Shown here in pieces: positions 43,318-51,116 of a stretch of 64,000 nucleotides of DNA (the first letter of the stretch is position 1; each line of letters opens with the position of its first letter). Position numbers and translations under genes: made by a program. The notes beneath the pieces were generated by a model. That model was not told the DNA's origin, searched no databases, and saw only the letters and a program-made list of their open reading frames with translations. The stretch spans positions 1 through 64,000 of the forward strand of contig JAEWOI010000016.1 of assembly GCA_023460935.1 (NCBI GenBank), read 5' to 3'. This DNA comes from Actinomycetes bacterium. GTDB taxonomy: Bacteria > Actinomycetota > Actinomycetes > Propionibacteriales > Propionibacteriaceae.

Positions 43318-45399
43318 TCAACGGGTGGCCTCCAGCATCTGGCGCAGCGTCTTCTTCAGGTCGGCGATCTCGTCGCGCAGCCTGGCGGCCAGTTCGAACT
43401 GGAGCTCCGCTGCGGCTCCGTGCATCTGCTCGGTCAACTCGCTGATCAGGCCGGCCAGTTCGCTCGACGGCATCGCGCCGAGGTCGCGGTTCTTCTCCGT
43501 GGACAACGGTACGGGGCTGGTCGGCCGGCGGCCACCGGCCCGCTTCACCAGGCCTTCGGTGTCGGCGTCCTCGCGGGCCAGCATGTCGGTGATGTCGGCG
43601 ATCTTCTTGCGCAGCGGCTGGGGGTCGATACCGCGCTCGGTGTTGTAGGCGACCTGCTTGGCGCGACGGCGGTTGGTCTCGTCGATCGCGGCTGCCATGG
43701 AGGGCGTGATCTTGTCCGCGTACATGTGCACCTGGCCCGCCACGTTCCGGGCGGCGCGCCCGATGGTCTGGATCAGGGACCGCTCCGAGCGCAGGAAGCC
43801 CTCCTTGTCCGCGTCGAGGATGGAGACCAGGCTCACCTCCGGCAGGTCGAGACCCTCGCGGAGCAGGTTGATGCCGACGAGCACGTCGTACACGCCCAGC
43901 CTGAGCTCGCGGAGCAGCTCGATCCTCCGCAGCGTGTCCACCTCGGAGTGCAGGTAGCGCGTCCGCACCCCGTTCTCCATCAGGTAGTCGGTGAGGTCCT
44001 CGGCCATCTTCTTGGTGAGGGTGGTGACCAGCACCCGCTCGTTCCGCTCGGTGCGCTGGCGGATCTCCGCCATCAGGTCGTCCACCTGGCCACGGGTGGG
44101 CTTCACCACGATCTCGGGGTCGATCAGGCCGGTGGGCCGGATCAGCTGCTCGACGTAGCCGTCCGACTTGGCCAGCTCGTACGGCCCCGGCGTCGCCGAG
44201 AGGTACACCGTCTGGCCGATGCGCTCGACGAACTCCTCCCACCGCAACGGGCGGTTGTCCATGGCCGACGGCAGCCGGAAGCCGTGCTCCACCAGGGTGC
44301 GCTTGCGGGACATGTCGCCCTCGTACATGCCGCCGATCTGGGGCACGGTGACGTGGGACTCGTCCACCACCAGCAGGAAGTCTTCGGGGAAGTAGTCCAG
44401 GAGGCAGTTGGGGGCACTGCCCTGGGCGCGGCCGTCGATGTGGCGGGAGTAGTTCTCGATGCCGGAGCAGGTGCCGATCTGGCGCATCATCTCGATGTCG
44501 TAGCTGGTTCGCATCCGCAACCGCTGGGCCTCCAGCAGCTGGCCGTTGGCCTCCAGCTCAGCCAGCCGCACGCCCAGTTCGAGCTCGATGGCCTCGATCG
44601 CCCGCTCCATCCGGGCCGGCCCTGCGACGTAGTGGGAAGCAGGGAAGACGTACACCTCCGCGTCGGTGCTGAGCACCTCGCCGGTGAGCGGGTGCAGCGT
44701 GGAGAGTGCCTCGATCTCGTCTCCGAAGAACTCCACCCGGACGGCGTGCTCCTCGTACATCGGGAACACCTCCACGGTGTCGCCCTGCACGCGGAAGGTG
44801 CCGCGGGTGGCGGCCAGGTCGTTGCGCACGTACTGGATGTCTACCAGGCGGCGCAGCAGCGTGTCGCGGTCCACTTCCTGGCCGCGGCGCAGCCGGACCA
44901 TGCGGTCGACGTACTCCTGCGGCGTGCCGAGGCCGTAGATCGCGGAGACCGTCGCGACCACGATCACGTCGCGCCTGGTCAGCAGGGAGTTGGTGGCGGA
45001 GTGCCGCAGCCGCTCCACCTCTTCGTTGAGTGAGGAGTCCTTCTCGATGTAGGTGTCGGTCTGCGGGACGTAGGCCTCGGGCTGGTAATAGTCGTAGTAC
45101 GAGACGAAGTACTCAACGGCGTTGTCCGGGAAGAACTGCCGCAGCTCGTTGGCGAACTGCGCTGCCAGGGTCTTGTTCGGCTGCATCACCAGCATCGGCC
45201 GCTGCACCCGCTCGGCCAGCCAGGCGATGGTGGCGGTCTTGCCGGTGCCGGTGGCGCCAAGCAGCACCACATCCTGCTCGCCGGCGCGCACGCGCCGCTC
45301 GAGCTCGTCGATAGCCGCCGGCTGGTCTCCGGCCGGCTCGAAGTCGGCCACCACCTTGAACGGGGCCAGCCGCCGCTGCACATCGGTCACGGGTCGCAC
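43318..45399 (-). CDS. uvrB: Excinuclease ABC subunit B
   Basis: The 693-residue helicase-like protein has Walker A LLGATGTGKTATIAWL (about residue 46), the beta-hairpin region YYDYYQPEAYVPQTDTYIEK, the DEAD-type VVDESHVT, helicase motif VI IQTIGRAARN and a C-terminal UVR motif (LQFELAARLRDEIADLKKTL). I place the start at the GTG giving RPVTDVQRRLAPF, matching relatives. The frame stays open 30 bases further, to a GTG beside the palindromic repeat. Confidence 0.96.
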   Translation of the reverse strand: MRPVTDVQRRLAPFKVVADFEPAGDQPAAIDELERRVRAGEQDVVLLGATGTGKTATIAWLAERVQRPMLVMQPNKTLAAQFANELRQFFPDNAVEYFVSYYDYYQPEAYVPQTDTYIEKDSSLNEEVERLRHSATNSLLTRRDVIVVATVSAIYGLGTPQEYVDRMVRLRRGQEVDRDTLLRRLVDIQYVRNDLAATRGTFRVQGDTVEVFPMYEEHAVRVEFFGDEIEALSTLHPLTGEVLSTDAEVYVFPASHYVAGPARMERAIEAIELELGVRLAELEANGQLLEAQRLRMRTSYDIEMMRQIGTCSGIENYSRHIDGRAQGSAPNCLLDYFPEDFLLVVDESHVTVPQIGGMYEGDMSRKRTLVEHGFRLPSAMDNRPLRWEEFVERIGQTVYLSATPGPYELAKSDGYVEQLIRPTGLIDPEIVVKPTRGQVDDLMAEIRQRTERNERVLVTTLTKKMAEDLTDYLMENGVRTRYLHSEVDTLRRIELLRELRLGVYDVLVGINLLREGLDLPEVSLVSILDADKEGFLRSERSLIQTIGRAARNVAGQVHMYADKITPSMAAAIDETNRRRAKQVAYNTERGIDPQPLRKKIADITDMLAREDADTEGLVKRAGGRRPTSPVPLSTEKNRDLGAMPSSELAGLISELTEQMHGAAAELQFELAARLRDEIADLKKTLRQMLEATR

Positions 45400-45426
45400 G
45401 AGCACGAGCTTAGGCGCCACCTCCGA

Positions 45427-45549
45427 CACCGAATGCTGGGGACGGTTCCTGGCATGCCAGGAACCGTCCCCTTCGGGTCAGCCGCCCACCGAATGCTGGG
45501 GACGGTTCCTGGCATGCCAGGAACCGTCCCCTTCGGGTCAGCCGCCCAC
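45427..45549. repeat. Exact 60-bp tandem duplication carrying a perfect palindrome
   Basis: Bases 45427-45486 are repeated exactly at 45487-45546, and the match continues to 45549. Each unit contains a 34-bp perfect palindrome (45438-45471 and 45498-45531) made of GGGGACGGTTCCTGGCA facing its complement, with no loop. Each unit also carries a copy of the last codons and stop of the downstream-strand gene (TCAGCCGCCCAC), so the duplicated segment spans the gene end. It lies between that gene and uvrB, both read leftward. It belongs to the GGGGACGGTTCC repeat family. Confidence 0.9.
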
Positions 45550-46554
45550 GGACTGGCTGGTGAGCACGATCGACAGCATCCGGTCGATGGCGTCGAAGCT
45601 GGACTCGGGCGTGCTCTTGGTGAACAGCATGGTGGACAGCGTCGAGATCCCGTCCGACTGGCGCACGCCGGCGAACGTGACCACGTACATCTGGGCGCTC
45701 TTGCCGTTGGACGTGGCGACGTACGCCGCCGGGCACTGGGCGACCTCGATGTTGTTGAGGTTCACCGTGAGGTCCTTCGCCTCGCCGAACTTGGCGCCGG
45801 GCGCCTCCTTCAGTGCCTGCCGGTTGAAGGCCTCGCAGAGCTGGCCGGCGTTGGTGTTCTTCTTCTGCTGCACGACCCGGGTGACCAGCACGGCGCGGCC
45901 GTCGCTCACCGAGATCGCGTTGGCCGCCTGCTCCTGGACCTCCCAGCCGTCCGCCGGCAGGAACATCACGCCGTTGCCCAGGTCGACCAGGCCCCCGCCG
46001 GGTTGCGGCTGCTCGGTCGGTTCGGTGGTGGGCTCAGTCGTGGGTTCCGTCGGTTCGGTGGTGGGCTCTTCCGTCGGCTCGGTGGTCGGCTCCTCCGTCG
46101 GCGCGGTCGTCGGCGCCATGGTCGGCGCGGTCGGCGCTGGTGACGGGGTCACCGGGTCGACCGTTGCGGGCGAGCGCGAGGGCAGCAGCATCAGCACGCC
46201 GCCGGCCAGCACCAGCAGCGCCACGGCACCGACCACGATCATCAGGATCTTCGAGGACGACTTCCCTGCCGGCGGCACCGGGCGTTGCTGGTAGCCGCCC
46301 TGGGGCGGGTAGGGGCCACCCTGCGGCCGGTAGCCCGCCTGGGGCTGCCCCTGCTGCGGGTAGCCGGGCTGGCCACCCTGCTGCGGGTAGCCGGGTTGGC
46401 CACCCTGCTGCGGGTACCCCTGCTGGGGGTAGCCGGGCTGGGGCTGGCCGTAGCCGGGCTGCGGGCCACCCGGCTGCGGGGCGCCGGGCTGCTGGCCCTG
46501 GGGTGCCGGCGGCCGGGGGCCGGGCTGGTTCGGCTGGTTCGGGGTCTGGCTCAC
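45538..46554 (-). CDS. Pro/Gln/Gly-rich single-span membrane protein
   Basis: The 338-residue protein has a low-complexity cytoplasmic N terminus of QPGYPQQG-type repeats (residues 20-97), one membrane helix (about 103-125), an extracytoplasmic Thr/Pro/Glu repeat stalk (PTEEPTTEPTE units, 141-183) and a globular C domain (190-338) with two Cys (QLCEAF, AQCPAA). I do not recognise the C domain as a named family. It overlaps the PrsW-like gene by 4 bases, so the two may form a surface-associated pair. Confidence 0.8.
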   Translation of the reverse strand: MSQTPNQPNQPGPRPPAPQGQQPGAPQPGGPQPGYGQPQPGYPQQGYPQQGGQPGYPQQGGQPGYPQQGQPQAGYRPQGGPYPPQGGYQQRPVPPAGKSSSKILMIVVGAVALLVLAGGVLMLLPSRSPATVDPVTPSPAPTAPTMAPTTAPTEEPTTEPTEEPTTEPTEPTTEPTTEPTEQPQPGGGLVDLGNGVMFLPADGWEVQEQAANAISVSDGRAVLVTRVVQQKKNTNAGQLCEAFNRQALKEAPGAKFGEAKDLTVNLNNIEVAQCPAAYVATSNGKSAQMYVVTFAGVRQSDGISTLSTMLFTKSTPESSFDAIDRMLSIVLTSQSVGG

Positions 46555-47819
46555 TTCGCCTCCTCCCCTTCAGTCGCAGCGGCTGGTCGGCCGTCTCCGG
46601 CTGCGGGCGGCGGCCCGGGCGGTTCCGGCGGGTTCTCGCCAGGGGGTGCGGCCCCGGTCCCGGGCGCCGCCCCAGCGTGCGCCACCACCGGCGCCTTGGC
46701 GTGCGCGCGGGTGGACACCCCGCACGCGCTGCAGAACGCCGAGCCGGGCTGCAGCGGCAGCTCGCAGCGCGGGCAGAACTGGAGTTCGCCCGCGGGGTCC
46801 GCGCCACGGGCGGCGGCCTCGAGTGCGCCCTCCAGCAGCGCGGTCTGCAGCACGGTGCGCAGCCTGAGGATCAGCACGCCCAGCACCACCAGGCCCCACA
46901 GCACCTGCAGGATCACCGAGACGCTCGGCGCGCCGACGTAACCGAGGAGGTAGACGCCGGCGCTGTAGAGCACGTTGGCGCCGATCGCGAGGGCCACGCC
47001 GGTGTAGTAGCGCGGCGTGAAGCCGTCATGGCCCTTCCCGAGCCCGGAGAACTCGGCCACGGCCAGCCCGGTGGCGGTGCCCATCACCAGTGGCTTCACG
47101 AAGCCTTCGAGGAACACCAGCGAGGCGAGCTGGGCCGGCTGCGGTTCCAGCAGCCCGGCGGTGAGCAGGTCCCAGTGCCGGACCAGGGTGTCGAAGCAGG
47201 CGTAGGCGACGCCGCTGGCGACGCCGAAGGTGACCCCGTCCATCAGGTCGTCGAACGCCGGCCGGCCGGCCAGCAGCACCGGGCCGACCTGGCGGATCGC
47301 CTCGCCCACCACCGGCACCAGGATCGCCACGATCAGGAAGGCCAGCCACTGCGGCCCGGCGAGCAGCTCCCCGTCCGGTCCGCGCAGGTTGGTGGTCAGC
47401 GGCAGCCAGTTGGCCCACAGCGCGGTGAAGAGCGCGGCGAGCAGCCCGGTGAGGGCGAAGGCCAGGCCGGTCACCACCAGCGGGGCGTCCTCCCACAGGT
47501 TCACGTCATAGAGGTAGGTGAGGTAGACCACCGGGATCGCGAAGGCAGCGATCAGCACCGCTATCGGCATCGCGCCGAAGGTCGCCGCGACCAGGGCTGC
47601 GACGAGGGTGATCGTGAAGGCCGTCCGATAGGTCTGCGGGTGCCGACCGGCTTCTCTCGGCATGATCGAACTGATCAGCGCGAACGACGCCACGGGCTCG
47701 TCGGGCGCCAGCGCGAAGCGCCTCCGGCCGCGCTCGTCCCCCGGCACCAGATCCTCTCCGCACCGGTGGCAGAAGTGTGCGGACTCGGGAACCTGGTTCT
47801 GGCAGCGTGAACAATCCAT
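46551..47819 (-). CDS. PrsW-family-like membrane protein with two zinc ribbons
   Basis: The 422-residue protein starts with a zinc ribbon (CSRCQNQVPESAHFCHRCG, residues 3-21), then about nine membrane helices and a C-terminal second zinc ribbon (CPRCELPLQPGSAFCSACG, near 360-380) before a Pro/Ala-rich tail. The membrane core (LMDGVTFGVASGVAYACFDT, VVGEAIRQVGPVL) resembles PrsW site-1 proteases and relatives, but the Glu-Glu pair expected for catalysis reads GEAIRQ. It may therefore be a non-proteolytic relative. The ATG follows GGAGGGG. Confidence 0.75.
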   Translation of the reverse strand: MDCSRCQNQVPESAHFCHRCGEDLVPGDERGRRRFALAPDEPVASFALISSIMPREAGRHPQTYRTAFTITLVAALVAATFGAMPIAVLIAAFAIPVVYLTYLYDVNLWEDAPLVVTGLAFALTGLLAALFTALWANWLPLTTNLRGPDGELLAGPQWLAFLIVAILVPVVGEAIRQVGPVLLAGRPAFDDLMDGVTFGVASGVAYACFDTLVRHWDLLTAGLLEPQPAQLASLVFLEGFVKPLVMGTATGLAVAEFSGLGKGHDGFTPRYYTGVALAIGANVLYSAGVYLLGYVGAPSVSVILQVLWGLVVLGVLILRLRTVLQTALLEGALEAAARGADPAGELQFCPRCELPLQPGSAFCSACGVSTRAHAKAPVVAHAGAAPGTGAAPPGENPPEPPGPPPAAGDGRPAAATEGEEAK

Positions 47820-47900
47820 GTAATGGGCCCCTCCTGCGTGAACGATGGCCGACAGCATAGGGGTGCGATCGCGCCGCGAGGCCGGTCCAGGGAGCACTTT

Positions 47901-48509
47901 TCACATGGCCAGTCGCGGCAGTACCTGCCCGCGCCAGAACCGCTCGACCTCAGCGGCGAGGTCCGCCGGGGTGCCGTTGTTGCCCAGCACCACGTCCGCA
48001 GCCGCCAGGCGCTCCGCCCTGGTGGCCTGCGCGCGCACCCTGGCCTCGGCCTCGGCGGCCGTGAGCCCGTCGCGCGCCTGCAGCCGGGCGAGCTGGACGG
48101 CGGGGTCGACGTCTACGACCACGACCAGGTCGAACGCACCCTGCTGGCCGGTCTCGACCAGCAGCGGGATCATCTGCACCACCACCGCACCGGGGGGAGC
48201 CGCCGCGGTGAGCCGCGCGGCCTCTGCCCGCACGCGCGGGTGGATGATCTCCTCCAGGTCGCGCCGGGCGGCGGGGTCGCCGAACACCACCCGGCCCAGG
48301 CGGGCCCGGTCGAGGCTGCCGTCGGGCTGGAGCACCTGTGGGCCGAAGCGGCCCACGACCGCGGCGTGCCCCGTGGTGCCGGGCTCGACCACCTGCCGGG
48401 CGAGGACGTCGGCGTCGATCACCACAGCGCCGTGGTCACGCAGCAGCGCGGCCACCGCGGACTTGCCGGACGCGATGCCGCCGGTCAGCCCGATCCTGAT
48501 CATCGCCAC
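47901..48509 (-). CDS. coaE: Dephospho-CoA kinase
   Basis: The 202-residue enzyme makes CoA in the last biosynthetic step. Walker A is GLTGGIASGKSAV (residues about 7-19), with DADVLARQVVEPGT and HPRVRAEAARL further on. It lacks the C-terminal GrpB-like extension found in mycobacterial CoaE. Its position downstream of rpsA is the usual actinobacterial order. Confidence 0.95.
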   Translation of the reverse strand: MAMIRIGLTGGIASGKSAVAALLRDHGAVVIDADVLARQVVEPGTTGHAAVVGRFGPQVLQPDGSLDRARLGRVVFGDPAARRDLEEIIHPRVRAEAARLTAAAPPGAVVVQMIPLLVETGQQGAFDLVVVVDVDPAVQLARLQARDGLTAAEAEARVRAQATRAERLAAADVVLGNNGTPADLAAEVERFWRGQVLPRLAM

Positions 48510-48534
48510 AGCATGCCATCAGCGGCCGGAACGC

Positions 48535-48568
48535 AGACGTGCCCCCCACCGAAGTGGAGGGCACGTCT
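48535..48568 (-). terminator. Terminator hairpin after rpsA
   Basis: AGACGTGCCC and its partner GGGCACGTCT form a stem of about 14 bp with one imperfect position and a CGAA-type loop, 12 bases after the rpsA stop and ahead of coaE. On the minus strand it is followed by GCGTTCC, a weak T run. Its position between a highly expressed ribosomal gene and coaE fits a terminator or attenuator. Confidence 0.6.
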
Positions 48569-48579
48569 TCGGGTCGTGA

Positions 48580-50037
48580 TCAGCGGCCGCCGGTCAGCTT
48601 CTCCCGCAGCGCCTGCAGCGCCTCGTCGGAAGCCAGCGAACCCTCGGGGGCCGCGCTCTCGGTCGAGCCGCCGGCAGAGTAGGCCGCGGTGTTGGCCTGG
48701 GTGACCGCGTGCTGCACGTCGGCAGCCTCGGCCTCCTCCACCTGCTTCTTGTGCGCCTCCCAGCGGGCCTGGGCCTCGGCGTACTGCTGCTCCCAGGCGC
48801 GCTGCTGCGCCTCGTAGCCCGGCTTCCACTCCTGGGTCTCGGGATCGAAGCCCTCGGGGTAGATGTAGTTGCCCTGCTCGTCGTAGGAGGCGGACATGCC
48901 GTACAGCGCCGGGTCGAAGTCGTCGGCTGCGACGTCGACGCCCTCGTTGGCCTGCTTGAGGCTCAGCGAGATGCGGCGACGCTCGAGGTCGATGTCGATG
49001 ATCTTGACCATGACCTCGTCGTTGACGCTGACGACCTGCTCGGGGATCTCCACGTGGCGCTCGGCCAGCTCGGAGACGTGCACCAGGCCCTCGATGCCCT
49101 CCTCGACGCGGACGAACGCACCGAACGGCACCAGCTTGGTGACCTTGCCGGGCACGATCTGGCCGATCTGGTGGGTGCGGGCGAAGGTCTGCCACGGGTC
49201 TTCCTGGGTCGCCTTCAGCGACAGCGAGACGCGCTCGCGGTCCATGTCGACGTCCAGCACCTCGACGGTGACCTCGTCCCCGACCTCGACGACCTCGGAC
49301 GGGTGGTCGATGTGCTTCCAGGACAGCTCGGAGACGTGCACCAGGCCGTCCACGCCGCCCAGGTCGACGAACGCGCCGAAGTTGACGATGGAGGAAACCA
49401 CGCCCTTGCGGATCTGGCCCTTGGTGAGCTGGTTGAGGAAGGTGTGCCGCACCTCGGACTGGGTCTGCTCCAGCCACGCGCGGCGGGACAGCACCACGTT
49501 GTTGCGGTTCTTGTCCAGTTCGATGATCTTGGCCTCGAGCTCCATCCCCACGTACGGCTGGAGGTCGCGCACGCGGCGCATCTCAACCAGCGACGCCGGC
49601 AGGAAGCCACGCAGGCCGATGTCGATGATCAGGCCGCCCTTGACGACCTCGATGACGCGGCCGGTGACGACGCCGTCCTCTTCCTTGACCTTCTCGATCG
49701 TGCCCCAGGCGCGCTCGTACTGAGCCCGCTTCTTGGACAGGATCAGCCGGCCTTCCTTGTCTTCCTTCTGCTGGACCAGGGCCTCGATCTCATCGCCCAC
49801 GGAGACCACGTCGAACGGGTCCACGTCGTGCTTGATGGAGAGTTCCTTGGACGGGATGACGCCTTCGGTCTTGTAGCCGATGTCGAGCAGGACCTCGTCC
49901 CGATCGACCTTGACGACCGTGCCGGTCACGATGTCGCCGTCATTGAAGTACTTGATGGTCGCGTCGACCGCTGCCAGGAAGGCCTCGGGGGAGTCGAAGT
50001 CGTCGATCGCGACGGTAGCCTCAGGAGTAGAGGTCAT
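48580..50037 (-). CDS. rpsA: 30S ribosomal protein S1
   Basis: The 485-residue protein has four S1 (OB-fold) RNA-binding repeats: GDIVTGTVVKVDRDEVLLDI, DGVVTGRVIEVVKGGLIIDI, GQIRKGVVSSIVNFGAFVDL and GQIVPGKVTKLVPFGAFVRV, then an acidic Gln/Ala-rich tail. Actinobacterial S1 has four rather than six repeats. The chosen ATG gives MTSTPEATV and follows CGGAGCCC; the frame is open 17 codons further without conservation. The promoter is about 150 bases upstream, so the leader is long. Confidence 0.97.
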   Translation of the reverse strand: MTSTPEATVAIDDFDSPEAFLAAVDATIKYFNDGDIVTGTVVKVDRDEVLLDIGYKTEGVIPSKELSIKHDVDPFDVVSVGDEIEALVQQKEDKEGRLILSKKRAQYERAWGTIEKVKEEDGVVTGRVIEVVKGGLIIDIGLRGFLPASLVEMRRVRDLQPYVGMELEAKIIELDKNRNNVVLSRRAWLEQTQSEVRHTFLNQLTKGQIRKGVVSSIVNFGAFVDLGGVDGLVHVSELSWKHIDHPSEVVEVGDEVTVEVLDVDMDRERVSLSLKATQEDPWQTFARTHQIGQIVPGKVTKLVPFGAFVRVEEGIEGLVHVSELAERHVEIPEQVVSVNDEVMVKIIDIDLERRRISLSLKQANEGVDVAADDFDPALYGMSASYDEQGNYIYPEGFDPETQEWKPGYEAQQRAWEQQYAEAQARWEAHKKQVEEAEAADVQHAVTQANTAAYSAGGSTESAAPEGSLASDEALQALREKLTGGR

Positions 50038-50180
50038 GTAGTAGGGCTCCGATGGGTTTGTATTGAAACTGTGGCGCACGACGGCCACCTGCTTCGCTGG
50101 GAGGGGCCAGGCTGACGTCTGGGTTCCTGCACGGAAGCGTGCCGACCCGCTAGGTCTGAGGTCATGCCGGTCGTAGTGCA
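50038..50180 (-). promoter_or_regulatory. Long 5' leader of rpsA
   Basis: From the predicted transcription start to the rpsA ATG there are about 140 bases with no supported gene. S1 of other bacteria represses its own translation through leader structure, so a regulatory leader is plausible. I could not identify a known motif. Confidence 0.35.
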
Positions 50181-50186
50181 GCCGAC

Positions 50187-50216
50187 AGCCTAGCTTTCCC
50201 GCTCACCGAGGGTCAA
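50187..50216 (-). promoter_or_regulatory. rpsA promoter
   Basis: On the minus strand TTGACC (50211-50216) and TAGGCT (50187-50192) are spaced by 18 bases, a good sigma-70-type pair. Transcription would begin near 50180, giving a leader of about 140 bases before the rpsA ATG. Confidence 0.7.
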
Positions 50217-50251
50217 TCCGGGCCGAGGCCCCGCCGACAGTCCCCGGATCC

Positions 50252-50413
50252 GGGGACGGTTCCTATTCCCGTTCACCGTCAGGGGACGGTTCCCATTCCG
50301 GTTCAACCAGCTATCAGGGACCGCCTGCGGAGCGTGATCTGGCGACGATTCCGTCCTCGTGAACCGTAATGGGGACGGTTCGTTGCGTGTGAACCGTAAT
50401 CGGAACCGTCCCC
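50252..50413. repeat. Cluster of GGGGACGGTTCC repeat units
   Basis: Two direct units of 30 bases begin at 50252 and 50282 (each starting GGGGACGGTTCC, then ATTCC and GTTCA). A third core starts at 50371, and an inverted copy ends the cluster (GGAACCGTCCCC at 50402-50413). The inverted copy at about 50389-50413 matches the unit at 50282 over some 24 bases with three differences, so the cluster can fold into a large hairpin. It lies between the divergent rpsA promoter and the next gene, with no coding potential I trust. Confidence 0.8.
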
Positions 50414-50467
50414 CGTGCGAGGGGGCCGGTCGGCGATAGGCTTGGCCAGCGACCCCTGAGGAGGACC

Positions 50468-51037
50468 ATGAGCGGCACCGCCGAGATCCACGAAGCCACG
50501 CTGACCCCAACGAAGCTCGAGTTGCTCGCCGCCTGGCTGCCGGCGCAGGAGTGGTTCGTCGGGGACGCCGACGATCTCGTCCGGGTGGCGGCCTACCGGT
50601 TCGTCGACCCCGACGGCGAGGTGGGCCTGGAGACGCTCCTCGTGCGCTCGGACGGCGTGACCTACCAGGTGCCGCTGACCTACCGCGCGGAGCCGCTGGC
50701 AGAGGCCGAGGACCGGCTGGTCGGCACCCTCGACCACTCCGTGCTCGGCAAGCGCTACGTCTACGACGCCGTGGCCGACCCGGTGTACATGGTCGAACTC
50801 ATGCGGGTGATCCACGAGGGCGACACCGAGGCCGACCTCTCCTCCGGTGAGAAGACCATGACCGTGCTCGGCTCCGGCATCGTCCCGGTGTCGAACGCCG
50901 CCGGAGAGTCGATGCGGGTGGTCCGCGTGCTCGACGGCCAGCACGTGCCGGGCACCCGGACGCCGCTGGGCACGCTCACCGGCACCTGGACCGAGGACGG
51001 CGTCGAGCAGTCCCAGGTGCTCGCCGTCCTGCGCTGA
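50468..51037 (+). CDS. Maltokinase N-terminal cap-like domain protein
   Basis: The 189-residue soluble protein resembles the N-terminal cap of actinobacterial maltokinases (TPTKLELLAAWLPAQEWFVG, LLVRSDGVTYQVPLTYR, LGKRYVYDAVADPVY) without the kinase lobes. Stand-alone cap proteins of this kind are common in actinobacteria and their function is unknown. The ATG follows GAGGAGG. The family link is from remembered motif resemblance. Confidence 0.78.
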   Translation: MSGTAEIHEATLTPTKLELLAAWLPAQEWFVGDADDLVRVAAYRFVDPDGEVGLETLLVRSDGVTYQVPLTYRAEPLAEAEDRLVGTLDHSVLGKRYVYDAVADPVYMVELMRVIHEGDTEADLSSGEKTMTVLGSGIVPVSNAAGESMRVVRVLDGQHVPGTRTPLGTLTGTWTEDGVEQSQVLAVLR

Positions 51038-51116
51038 CGCACCCGGCCCGGCGAGCCGCTACGCCGGGCGTGCCCGCTGTCCCGACGTCGGGAGGGCGGG
51101 TTCGACCCGGCAACGC

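Noticed and set aside
50252..50413. CRISPR array
   Set aside because: Units are few, vary in sequence, include inverted copies and lack regular unique spacers; no cas gene is nearby.
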